A stretch of DNA of 64,000 nt from Piliocolobus tephrosceles (Eukaryota; Chordata; Mammalia; Primates; Cercopithecidae): positions 84,770,918 through 84,834,917 of the forward strand of contig NC_045441.1 of assembly GCF_002776525.5 (NCBI RefSeq), given 5' to 3'. A program made the position numbers and the translations under genes. Shown in pieces: positions 1-12,600 of the stretch. The notes below the pieces were generated by a model. That model worked only from the letters and a program-made list of their open reading frames with translations. It did not search any database and was not told the origin of the DNA. Within the stretch, counting starts at the first letter, position 1. Every line of letters starts with the position of its first letter.

Positions 1-204
1 AGTAATTCAACTCAACTCAGGTCTCCTAAGTCAAGAACATGCCTGTTTCCTCTGTGTCACCCATCAGGGTCCCTGCAACTTGTAGGTGTTGGGTAAACGT
101 GTGCAGAATGAATATTTACATAGACTACTTACATGTTATGTGTCCAAAAGTGGGGGGAAAGGGAGAAAACTTTTACTTATTGATTCCTAACTGGCTCTTT
201 ACAG

Positions 205-345
205 TCATTGGATTATTTTCTCTTTACATCAACACTTTGAGGTGTAGTTAATTCTACATTAAAGATAAAGACACTGAGTCTCAGAGGTTAGGCAGTTTCC
301 CAAATTTGCACAGCCACCAAGTATAAAGTGAGGACCAAACAGTTC
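205..345 (-). repeat. MIR fragment
   Basis: Diverged antisense MIR core: 'acactgagtctcagaggtta' corresponds to the conserved 'aaactgaggcacagagaggtta' block, followed by a 'tttgcacagcc' remnant of the 'gtcacacagc' block. It lies just upstream of the first ABCB1 exon in the window. Confidence 0.55.
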
Positions 346-467
346 TTTGGAAACTAAACCCATTTTTATTGGTCATACCTCTGTGCCCTACTGCCAGCCT
401 ATCAAAAGATACATTTTAAGGACTGAGAAATGAAAGTGGAATGAGTTTTCAAATGTCTTCTTTTCAG

Positions 468-608
468 AAACTCTTTGAGGAAAGCACACATCTTTGGAAT
501 CACGTTTTCCTTCACCCAGGCAATGATGTATTTTTCCTATGCTGGATGTTTCCGGTTTGGAGCCTACTTGGTGGCACGTAGTCTCATGAGCTTTGAGAAT
601 GTTCTGTT
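468..608 (+). CDS. ABCB1: ABCB1 coding exon: TM11 and start of TM12 (human exon 23 equivalent)
   Basis: The acceptor is ttttcag|AAACTC and the donor is CTGTT|gtaagt. The exon is 141 nt; its first base completes an Arg codon (R929) and its last two bases begin L976. It encodes residues N930-L975. The hydrophobic stretch around 936-960 (FGITFSFTQAMMYF, then SYAGCFRFGAYLV) is TM11, which lines the drug pocket; Y953 is present. Against the human protein as recalled it carries R966, S967 and N973 where human has H, K and D, all in the short loop between TM11 and TM12. Confidence 0.95.
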
Positions 609-3600
609 GTAAGTATTGGGTTATTATTTAGTTAAACTCTAAAAATAAAACTGGGATGAACATGCTTCATGTCTAGATAGGAAACCCTACTGTGAAGCCT
701 CATGAAGAGATTCTGGTGATTCCTAAAGTGGCATTTTGCCTCTGAGTCTTCATGTGCCACCACTGAAGCACCCCCTTTCATTTGAAGGAGCATTAACTTC
801 TTTCCTCATTGCTGGCTCACATAGAGCTAACCTTTCCAAGTCTGTCAGTGGGTGGAGTGATTCCATTCAGAGATTTTGAGAAGGCCTTGGCATTTGGGAA
901 GAAGCCTAGCCCTGAGCAAGGAGTCTAACTGGCTCCTTTTAAAGGACTTTCTTATAGAGCAATTAAAGTGCAGATGTGTTGTACTAAGTTCTGCAAGCCC
1001 TTGGAGATTCCAGGATAAGTTTACTTTTCCTTGATAAGAGAAGAGTTAGAAGGTAAGAGCCAGATGAAGTCAGAAATGACAAAGGAAAAGTTATATTGAG
1101 ATTTTTCTGCTACATTGTTCTGAATGTAGATAACTGTGCCTTGGTCAGAGGAAGATAAGCCTGAAGCAATTATACTACAAAAGTACCCAAATATGCAGTT
1201 TGGTGGTCAAAAGTATGTATAATATATCTGAGCTTCTAGATTTAGAAATGGGTAAGATTCTGCCTCTTGATAGCATAACATAATTAGTAGCAATACAGTT
1301 TTACATTTAAACCAGAATCATATAAGCCTGGCAGTTTAATGTATTAGTATAGTATTTCTTTCCTTTTTAAACATTGAGCTGTTCATGCATTACAGTTTGC
1401 TCAGAAGGACCCTCCCCAAAAAAATCTAAATTTCCATTAAAGATGTGCGTTGGACAAATGATATGCAGGTGCTATCTGTGATTACGACCTAGAGATCAAA
1501 ACCAAGCATCACTGGCATTGGGACTTTGATTAGATAATTATTTGATATATTGCTTTACTCCAAAAAATTGAATTGGTGAAAGTTGCTGACATTGGGGCAT
1601 TTAGGCTTGCAAAATCAACATTCCAAGTTAAGAAAAAGGAAGACCTGTCTGAAGAGCAGTGCATTAGGAAAAGGTCCCATAGGTTTAAATGATCACAAGG
1701 CCAAGATTAACCATCGGTGTATTTTATTTAGTACCAGTTAAACAAACAAACAAACAAACAAAAACTAATGACACAATATGCTACATTAACATAGGCATAG
1801 AGTCCAGAGGAAAGAAAGTAATGGATTCCCTGTATTCTGGGAGGGTTCCCAAGTATTTTGTCAGTTCCAGGCTTGCTGTTTAAAAAATCATATTAATAAA
1901 TATGTCTAGAGAAGGGCCATAAAAGGAGTTATCAAAGAAGCAAAGGAGGTTTTAGTAATATTTCAAGACTTGTAGGCCTGTCTTATGTAAAAGGAAGTAA
2001 ATATTTTCTTCAGTTTGAAAAAGAACTGTTTAACAATAGACAACCAAACATGCTACTTCCTAAATCAGAGGATGGAAGCCAATTTAGGGGAGGTGTCCAG
2101 GCACGAACATGGAGAGCTGGACCTGATACGTGTAAGGACCTTCCCAACTTTAAGTTGCTGTGATTCCCATGTCATAGATAAGAATGTCAACGCACCTTAA
2201 GAGCAACATATCTGGTTCTGTAAGAAACTTTCTTTTTGTTGCACAGTTCATAGGTTTTTAAGAATCTGATGTAATTCCAACATCACTGACTGTATCTGTT
2301 GCTGATCACCACAATAATGCTGTGTAACAACCAGCCACTAAACCTCAGAGACATACATATTTTTGCCCACAAACCTGTGGGTTAGCTGTGAAGTTCTACT
2401 GATCTGGGTTAGGCATAGTGGATCTCAGCTGTACTTACTCATGTGTCTGTAGTGGGTTGTGTCTGTAGCTGGTTGGTTGGGATTCACACAGCTCTCCTCC
2501 ATGTGTGCCTCATCCTCCAGCATGCTAGCCTGAGTTTGAGACAGTGGCAGAATTCTGAGAGAGGAAGAAAGAGAGAGAGAGAACACACGCATGCATGCTC
2601 ACAAAGCATATAAGGCCCCTTGAGTCATAGACTTGGAACTGGCAAAAGTGATTTCCACCACATCCTGCCCACCACATCCTGCTGGCCAAAGCAAGTCACA
2701 AGGCCAGTCCAGATTCAAAGTGTGCTGCAAAGTTCACATTGCAAGAAGGTGAGGATACAGAGAGAGGTGGAAAAAAAGAAATGGGCCATTTTGCAATCAA
2801 TCTATCACACTGACATGAACTTATAAGGAAATGTGTTTGTTTTATTTTTAACATCTGTTTTATAACTATTAGAGGCTAAGCTCTCTGGTTATAGAAGTGT
2901 CAACTTTTGGCCAGCCATGGTGGCTCACACCTATAATCCCAGTACTTTTGGAGGCTGAAGCAGGAGGTCTGCTTCATACCAGGAGTTTGAGACCAGCCTG
3001 GGCAATATAGGGAGACCCCCATCTCTACAAAAAAATAAAACAATTAGCTGGTTTTACAACAGTGGTTGTGCACAGTTGTAGTCCCAGCTACTCCAGAGGC
3101 TGAGGTGGGAAGGTCGCTTGAGCCCTAGAGGTCATATCTGTAGTGATCTCTGATTGCACTACTGCACTACAGTCTGGGCAACACAGCAAGACCCCATCTC
3201 AAAAAAAAAAAAAAAAGGGAGTGTCAGCTTTCTAGCATCGTGGTCGTAACGCTGCACACATGTTTTGTGTTTGTACTTTCCAGAGTATTTTCAGCTGTTG
3301 TCTTTGGTGCCATGGCCGTGGGGCAAGTCAGTTCATTTGCTCCTGACTATGCCAAAGCCAAAGTATCAGCAGCCCACATCATCATGATCATTGAAAAAAC
3401 CCCTTTGATTGACAGCTACAGCACAGAAGGCCTAAAGCCGGTGAGTTTGATGTTTCAACTATTAGATATACTCCTGACTCCTGAATGAAAGTATTCTAAG
3501 TGGAAACTCAATTAAATTTGTACTTTCAAGTATGCTGATAATAAAATAAAACTTCCTAGATCATAGATTCCTTTCAATAACTACTACTAATATACATCAA

Positions 3601-6600
3601 CATTCAGTACTTTTACACAGCAAAGGTTATAGGGAAATAGGAACACTGCTTACTTTATAAGCAAAACCTATTAATCAGATTTTTTACAAACAATTGTTTT
3701 AGAGACAGAGTCTTACTCTGTCATCCAGGCTGGAGTGCAGTAGCATGATCATTGCTCACTACAGCCTTGACCTTCTGGGCTCAAGCGATCCTCCTGCCTC
3801 AGCCTCCCAAGTAGCTGGGACTACAAGCATGTGCCATCATGCCCAACTAATTTTTTAATTATTTGTAGAGACATGGTCTTGCTATGTTGCCCAGGCTGGT
3901 CACCAGATTTTATTGTAAGTTACTGTATTCCTGAGGAACAGATTTGAGTTATTGCAGCTGTATTGTATATTCATATTGTCTTAACAATACATGCTATGAA
4001 AGCTTTTACTCTTTTAGACCTCATTTACTAAATTCTAGCAGTCTGAGACTGAGCACAGTGGCTTATGGCTATAATCCCAGCACTTTGGGAGGCCGAGGTG
4101 GGTGGATCACTTGAGGTCAGGAGTTCGAGACCAGACTGGCCAATATGGCGAAACTCCATCTCTACTAAAAATCAAAAAAATATTACTGGGTGTGGTGGCA
4201 CATGCTGTAATCCCAGCTACTCGGGAGGCTGAGGCACGAGAATTGCTTGAATCTGGGTGGCAGAGGTTGCAGTGAGCTGAGATCATGCCACTGCACTCCA
4301 GCCTGGGTAACAGAGTGAGACTCTGTCTCAAAAAATAAAAAGTAATAAAATGATAAAATAAAAATAAAATAAATAAATTCTAGCAGTTTGAAGTGAAGCC
4401 AATTGTAATACAAGTTCATTACCTTCTGACACCTGGTAATTGAAAGAGTTAGCTATACACTTTATTTTCAGCATTGTGGCAATCTAATTTACTGTTATTC
4501 TTCTCATTGCAGAACACATTGGAAGGAAATGTCACATTTAATGAAGTTGTATTCAACTATCCCACCCGACTGGACATCCCAGTGCTTCAGGGGCTGAGTC
4601 TGGAAGTGAAGAAGGGCCAGACGCTGGCCCTGGTGGGCAGCAGTGGCTGTGGGAAGAGCACGGTGGTCCAGCTCCTGGAGCGGTTCTACGACCCCTTGGC
4701 GGGGAAAGTGGTGAGCACACTTTCATATTTAGCTCAGTTCAGGTTTTCATCACCCAAATGTCTGAATGTGTTTAATTCTCAACTATGAGCCATGTTTTTT
4801 CAAACCTTTAAACAACAACCTCACTTGGATAAAGTCTGACAGCCTAAATATGGTCTCCAAGTGGTGTCATCTGTCCCAGCCAACTTCTCCAGGCTCCCCT
4901 CAGCACTACTCCTCTACCCTCCTTTGCAAGCACCCTTTGTACCACCTATCTCCCTTGCTGTACTTAGGTTTCAGTTGACTTGAGAAGAATCGACAAAAAT
5001 GGAAGTAGACAGAAAGATGCAGGACAGGTGCTAAGAGTGAGATGAAAGCCAAGGATGGGGACTGTTTTTAAAGATGGTAGTCAGCAATGACAGATGGTAT
5101 AGAGAGATTGGGTAAGGAGGAGACTAAGACATGATAGAGTCTAGCAATGAATGGGCTACTTCTGATATTTTAAAATATTCTTAGTGAAGTAGTGATGGTA
5201 GAAAACAATTTAAGGGTGGCTGAAGTATGGTTAGGAGGAGAAATGGAGATGTAAGTGAGCATAGGTTATCAAGAAGATGGAAAGTAAAAGAAAGGACAAA
5301 TAAGGACAACGCTTGAGTGGGGAGGCAGAGTCCAGGGAAAACGTTTAGGAGGTGAACTGTTGAGCATTTTTATGGCTGGGGATGAGACAAAATCATTGAT
5401 GGAGAGAGGGCATTGAAACATCATCTAAGGAAAAAAAAGTAGAATCAACAAATTTGGGAAATGTATAAAGAACATAGAAGTTTGCCCTTTTGTCTTAGTT
5501 GCTGGGAATGAGAGAGGTGTCTGACAGGGAGCAGTGAGTTTAAACGACTATGATGGAGGATAGGAAAGAAGACAAACTAGGAAGGAATAGATTAAGAACA
5601 AGACATTTTCATTATGTAGGCATGTAATTAATTGTACTGATTAACAACGGGAACAGAATGGACACTGACCAATCAGAATGGATGCCTGCTGGTAAAGTCA
5701 GATGAATGCCCACCCACTTTGTATGGACACTGGTAGCATTTAATAACTCAAATGAAAAGAGAGTTTTCAACCTTTAATCTAGGACTCTTTTTACTTCCTC
5801 ACAGCAGTCACTCTTACTCATAAATGTTTGTTATTGTATTCAAAGACAGTTATGCCTTTATTCAGTCTACTCTTAAATCATTACATAAGCTTGTTACATA
5901 CTTTTACTCTCTTGCTTTATATTTTCTGTGAACTCTGATTTTGTGTTTCAATTTTTGCGGTGAGTTTAAAAACAAGACTCTAAATAAAGATGTCGCTGAC
6001 AGCCAAAGCAATTAGAGGAGGAAATGTTAACTCTCAGACACTGATTATGGTCCTCAACAGCCAGTTATTAAGTGATATGTTAAAGATTGTGCTATAATGA
6101 ATTGTAGGGCATGATATCTGCCCTCAAATACTTTAACTGAGGAGATGGGACATATACTTTCATGAGTTAAAGAAGATAGGCCTAAAGCTAGTTCTTAAGA
6201 GATAAGGATTTCCATATGGGTGAACAGTAGTGATGACATTCAATGTGAGATAAAACGGAAGCTGTGATCAGTGATTTGTTCCCAGTGTAGCAAATAGGAC
6301 ACTTTGGCTGAAATAGGAGTTTAGTTTGAGTAGTGGTTCTCAAACTTTTCTGATAACTCATGTAGGAAAGATTTTCAAATGTCATCGTCCACTAATGTAC
6401 TCATAGTCACTTTCCAAGGGGAAAAACGCTTGGTGATAACAAAATGTTGGAGTTGAAAACCACAATATAATACAGCACAGTAATGATACAATAAGGAATA
6501 ATTAATGTTATTCTGCAAGTATATAAACACAAGCAGAATATAATTTAAAACATGGACAGCATCAGTTACAGTTCAGAGTAGGAAACGGAAATTCCACTAG

Positions 6601-9600
6601 GTATTTCAAGTAGATAAGTATTTAATAAACGGAATTACATGCTTACAAAGTCTTTGGAAGGGCTGGAAGAGTGAAAGAAAAGTAGGCTACTTGCTTCCAG
6701 ACTTCCAAATCACAGCACTGCAGCTGTGATTCTGTAACCAAGAAGCTGCAGAAAATTATGCCACAGCTGTTCCAAATTTAAAGGCACAAGACTAGAATCT
6801 GGCTATTGCAGAAATTCTTGTCTGCCAAAAATGAGTTAAGCTGTTAGCTTACCATGGCTGCTGAAGGAAAGATGGTGTCTACCTCCCAGATTTTACACTG
6901 TGCATCTCCCTGGTAGACCCTGACTTACTTCCAGAACCAAGGGAAAGTGGGAAATAGTTTTTAGCCTTCTAGTCCCTTGATGTATAAAAGGTCAGACACA
7001 GAAGTATATGAAAATGAATGCTGAGTACATAGCACAGTAAGCATCCCAAGACATTATTGATAATGGACTGAAAACAAAGTGTCCTCATTTATTGCAGGAA
7101 TATCCATTACCTTCTCCTGTGCATTTGCACTAGGGCTTGGAAATACTGCCAGATGGTACACTGCAGCTAGACTTCTTAGCAGAAAGTGTCCACAATAAAC
7201 TCTAGTAAATGTACAAAGTTTTGTTTATGGATATCAGTGTGTAGCCCTGACTAACTCAGTGGATTACTACTCATTAGTTTTTATTGCCATGTAAAAATGA
7301 GTCTGTGGATTTGAGCATAAGAATTAAAGAAAGGATTTGACCCTGAGGATCCCTTGAAGTCATGAAATTCTCATGACCATCAGCGGACCTTGAATCCCAC
7401 GTTGAAAATCATTGACCTGAAGTGGTGGTTCTCAAGCTTCAGTGACTATTAGAATGGCCTAAAGAGCTAGTAAAAAATACAGCTCGCCTGGATTATTCAA
7501 GTAGGCTAGGGTTTGGCCTTTTATTTTTATAATTTTCCAAGGTGATCCTGATGCCAACCATCATTCGAGAGCCACCGAACTGTTAAATTTGAAGAAAGAT
7601 TTAGGTTAAATTGTGGAGAGTCTTGAATAATTAAGCTATAAAATTGTGAAGATGGGAGGATTCTGCAAGTTTTGAGGGACCTGAAGATTATACAATTTTA
7701 GGGATTCAACTTAAAGAAAAAATTTTGAATGCAAAATTAGACGCAAAAGTGGATATTTACTTCAAACAAAAAAAAAATCATAACCAAATACTGGAAGCTT
7801 AAAAATTCTGGTCCCTTTTGTTTTTAGGCAATTTATCATCAACACTTACAGGGAAGAGCTTCCTGACTACAGCCTTTCCTCCATGTCACCCAGAAAACTG
7901 TTCAACTTCCTAGAATTTACATGTAATTGAGAGCTCTTGAAGCTCAACCTTCATCAGTGTCACTGTTAAATCACCTCTGCTTTGAGTCTTCCCCTGACCT
8001 TTCCTTTCTTCCCTTTCCAGTCTCTCTCATATACAACAGTCAGAGCCCTCTTTGGGATATAGTTAGAAGCTGCTTGTCGTTGTCTGGTTATAACCCAAGA
8101 AGAGCCCAAGATGGGGGCATTCCCCTTTCAAGGGGGGGCATAAAATATCTTTCAGTTGTGAAATATTAGTGTTACTAAATCCCAACCTATAGTGTTTAGA
8201 TCTAGTCTTGGTTTTCCCCCAGTTACTAACTGTGCGCACTTCCTTATCGGTAAAATGGCAGTTAACCTCACAGTGACCTCAGAAGCGTTGCTGTGAAGGT
8301 TAAACAAGAGACTGTATGAGACATGCTTATCACAGAACCTGCAATGTTGTCAGTGCTTGATTTTTAAAAATCAATTATTATTTCACAGTAAATATGCATA
8401 GAAGAATACATGTTTTAACATTTACATTGTTGTGCTAATGAAAGCAAGCAATAGATTTAACAATCTACAATAGAGATAGCCGATCATTTTAATCTGGGCT
8501 TTCATTATTTTTTACCAATATGTTTACTTTCCTAGTTATATTTTTATTTAGGTCAGGATTTTTTGAGCAGTTCTCATAGAATCCCCAGAGTTCCATGGTC
8601 TTCCCTCAAAACAACACCATTCCTCAGCCAAAGGAGCTCTGCTTCTTTGATCTTTTTTACATTCTAGGCATCTAAACTTGTTTTACTTAAAGAAAGAATT
8701 CTTCAGTCAACACAGGTTTTAAATAGTTTGCAATCCTAGGGTATTATGCGGGAACGAGGAGGCCTAAGAGTGTATTCAGTGTAATGAAGAAACTCATTAT
8801 AACTTGCTGGGATCATTCAGATTTGCCTGTGATTGTATTAGGTAGGCAGTGGCTGTTTTCCTCCCAGGGGTATAAACCTGGAAAATTAATACAAAAACAA
8901 AAGCAAAAACCAAACTCCTCCTTTCCTTAAATTTCCACTTCTCAAGTACAGTGTTTTATCTAGCAAGATCTGCTACTTAGCCACATCCTTGTTTGGCTTT
9001 TACTGTCCCTCTCCACCCTCTACTTTCCACCTTCATTTATTAACATTGTAAGGAAGCCTGGAGCATACATGTGTGGAATAGTCTCCATGGCAACTCAGCT
9101 TGGAACTAATAAGGTTATGAGAGAGCTTCCATTCCTGCATCTGCCAGTGTCACAAGCAGAAGTCATGTTCCTGGAGCAAAGATTGTACCCTACTGCTGGC
9201 CAGCTGTCCCTTTGAGCCACCCAACCAGGCACATGGGATACAGAGAGTATATGGCTCAGTACAAACTTGTCACTACTATTGGAAACGCTCAAAGCTGAGT
9301 CACTGGTGCCTTCTTCAGAAGGGATGAACAACTCTCTCACTTAAATGCCAGAAAATTCTCTTGCAAAGCAGACCTATCTGGCAGACATATTTGCATCAGA
9401 GTAGGGCTTGTTATCAGCAAGGCTGTAAGGTGCCCTCCCCAGTCTTCTGCAGGATAATCCAGGGAACCAGATTATAGAGAAAGGGCAGCTCTCCATTCCT
9501 ACTCATCTGGCTTAGTATTGATGATGTCCATCCACGCTTTCCTACCCCTGTTCACCTATCCATCCCCTATAGTTCCTGAACTGCAAACCTATTATGTGGT

Positions 9601-12600
9601 CATAGTTGTTATTTATTTCCATGCTAATCCTGGGCACTGTGTCTCTGAAAAATGGAGATTTAAGAATAAGGCTCTCAGGATACATCTCAGAAGTATTAGG
9701 CATTGTATTCATGTGACTGCTATAACCACTTACCACAAAATCAGTGACTTAAAACAACACCAATTTATGACTTTACACTTCTGGAGGTCAGAAACCTAAA
9801 ATAGGTCTCAGTGGGCACGTATCAAGTGTCAGCAGGGCTGTGTTCCTTCTAGAGGCTCCAAAGAATGATCTGTTTTCTTGCCTTTTCTTGCTTGTGGCCC
9901 CTTCCTCTGTTTTCAAAACCAGCAGTGGCTGGTTGAGTCTTTCTCACACTGCATTTGCTCTGATACTCTCCTCTCTCCTTCTTCCTCAGTTATGAGCCCT
10001 TATGATTACATTAGGCTCACCAAGGTAATTCAGGATAATCTTATTTTACAGTCAGCTGATTAGCAACCTTACATCTACTACCTTAGTTTCTTTTTGCCAT
10101 GTAACATAACACATTAACAGGATCCAGGGATTAGGACATAGATGTCTTATTCTACCTACCATGTGCATACATCAGAAACCTTGGTTATAACACAGGAAAC
10201 ATGACAGTTCCACAAAGCATACAGTTGTGATCTTGTTGCATTAATCTTAACTATCCAAAATTTAATCACACAAACTTTTCCTTAATCTCACAGTAACTTG
10301 GCAGTTTCAGTGTAAGAAATAATGATGCTAATTGTGCCACATTCAAAGTGTGCTGGTCCTGAAGTTGGTCTGTGAACTCTTGTTTTCAGCTGCTTGACGG
10401 CAAAGAAATAAAGCAACTGAATGTTCAGTGGCTCCGAGCACACCTGGGCATCGTGTCCCAGGAGCCCATCCTGTTTGACTGCAGCATTGGTGAGAACATT
10501 GCCTATGGAGACAACAGCCGGGTGGTGTCACAGGAAGAGATCGTGAGGGCAGCCAAGGAGGCCAATATACACGCCTTCATCGAGTCACTGCCTAATGTAA
10601 GTCTCTCTCCAAATTAACAGCCTGGGAGCATGTGGCAGCCTCCCTGGCCTATGCTTTGATTTATAAGGGGCTGGTTTCCCAGAAGTGAAGAGAAATTAGC
10701 AACCAAATCACACCCTTACCTGTATACAACCATCTGGCCACACTTCCTATTTGGGTTAGATGTTACCTTTATCTGATCACCTGACCCTCCTTGTGAGGAA
10801 GGGATGAAAGTGATCACTTCAGGTTTAGGAGAGAAGAACATTTCTGGGATAGGAGAACTGGAACAATTCTCTAGATCCAAAGCTATTAGGCTTGAGGCTC
10901 CACCTTTTCAGCCCTAGGGATAAGTACAATGTCTTGGAAGCCTTTCCCTTCAAGTCCAAGTACAGAGTCTGGGTCTCTACCTGCACATGCTGCTTCTGGC
11001 CTGCTGAGGAAGCAGGCATGACTGTCCCTCCCCATGTCTCTGCTCTATTTCTCTTCCTTCTTCCTTCTTGCAGCTCTCTCCCAAGCCTCAAACCTCACTG
11101 TGGAGTCAGTCTAGTCCAGATGGCTGAACCCATGCCAGAAAAAGGGCTCTCTCTGAATAAGGGTTGAGCCATTAGGGTGATCAGGGTATCATGTAATCTC
11201 TCATCATCGTACATTTCATGGGCCCCAAACTTTGCTTACAGTGAATGGTTGAAATCTTTTCTAGGGCTCCCTGGGCTGTTGTCCTATGGGTGTCCTCTGA
11301 ATTCCTCCTAGGGGAAGTTGGATAAATGGAACCTCTCACCCCCTCTTAAGCCCTCTTGGGTCCTGTATTTTAGTTTTTGTGTTTTGTCTTGTTTTGGAAT
11401 ACAAGTTGAATATTCCTTATCCAAAATACTTGAGACCAGAAGTGTTTTGGATTTTGGAATATTTGCATGTACATAATTCACTTATATTTCATGTATACCT
11501 TATACACATTAACCTGAAGGCAATTTTATACAATATTTTTAATAACTTTGAGCATGAAACAAAGTTTTGACTGTGTTTTGATTGTGACCTGTTACATGAG
11601 ATCAGGTGTGAAATTTTCCACTTGTGGCATCATGTTGTTGCTCAAAAAATTTCAGAATTTCAGATTTTGAACTTTTTGGATTGTGGATGCTCAACCTGTA
11701 TTAACATCCAAAATTATATTTTTTCCCAACTTTATTTCAGAATTAGGGGGTACATGTACAGGTTTATTATACCTGGGTATATTGCATGATGCTGAGGCTT
11801 CAGGGTACAAATGATCCCGTCACCCAGGTACTGAGCACAGAACCCAATAGGTAGTTTTTCAATACTTACCCCCCTCCCTCCCTATCTAATAGTCCCCAGT
11901 TTGTACTGTTGCCATTTTTCATCTATGAGTACCTGATGTTTAACTCCCACTTATAAGTGAGAACATGCAGTATTTGGTTTTCTGTTCCTGCATTACTTTG
12001 CTTGGGATAATGGCCTCCAGCTGCATCCATGTTGCTGCAAAAGTTAGGTCCTATATTTTGAAGTGCTTCTCAACCTAGGTAATCTACCCCACCCATTATC
12101 ACCAGTTATGCTCTTTATTCTAAAGAAGTGCCCCCTAAAACAAAGCTCAGGAGCCTCAACCCGGCAGGGAAGATAGTTTCCTCATGAGGCAGGCGAGCAA
12201 CACCAGGTGGCTCTCTTTCCCAAGATTCCCTTCTGTAGGCTCTTCTTCGGATAACTTCTGACACCAATCTCATTAAGTCCCAGGGAGATGGCCTTGTCTC
12301 CCACTCTTCTTTCACAGTCTAGCCCAACTGTAGATAATTGACCCTTCTCCAGGCTCAAACATTTAAAACGGAAAGCTCCAGTCCACTTTACTGGTGAGAG
12401 GATAGTTGTTCTCAAGTATAGACACAGATCAGCATCACCTGGGAACTTGTTAGGAATGCAGATCCAGCAATCCATGTTTTAAGAGCCCAGATAATACTGA
12501 CGCAGGCTCAAGTTGGAGAACCACTGGGCTAGGGGTTAATAAAACACAAACACAGAGAGTAACTATTATCTATCTTCTTAAATATACTTTGCCCCTCTGG

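Larger units (their letters stand above)
609..3283 (+). other. ABCB1: ABCB1 intron (exon 23-24)
   Basis: Intron with canonical ends. About 2310-2790 looks like an old interspersed repeat and 2909-3216 is an Alu. A short (AAAC)n run lies at 1740-1763. The remaining stretch 609-2300 shows no feature I recognise. Confidence 0.85.
4711..10389 (+). other. ABCB1: ABCB1 intron (exon 25-26), longest in this part
   Basis: A 5.7-kb intron with gtgagc and tttcag ends. 4990-5600 is purine-rich with no clear repeat identity. 7424-7580 resembles a MER5-type DNA element, 8235-8360 a MIR, and 9694-10185 an antisense MaLR LTR. The rest is unassigned AT-rich sequence. Confidence 0.85.
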
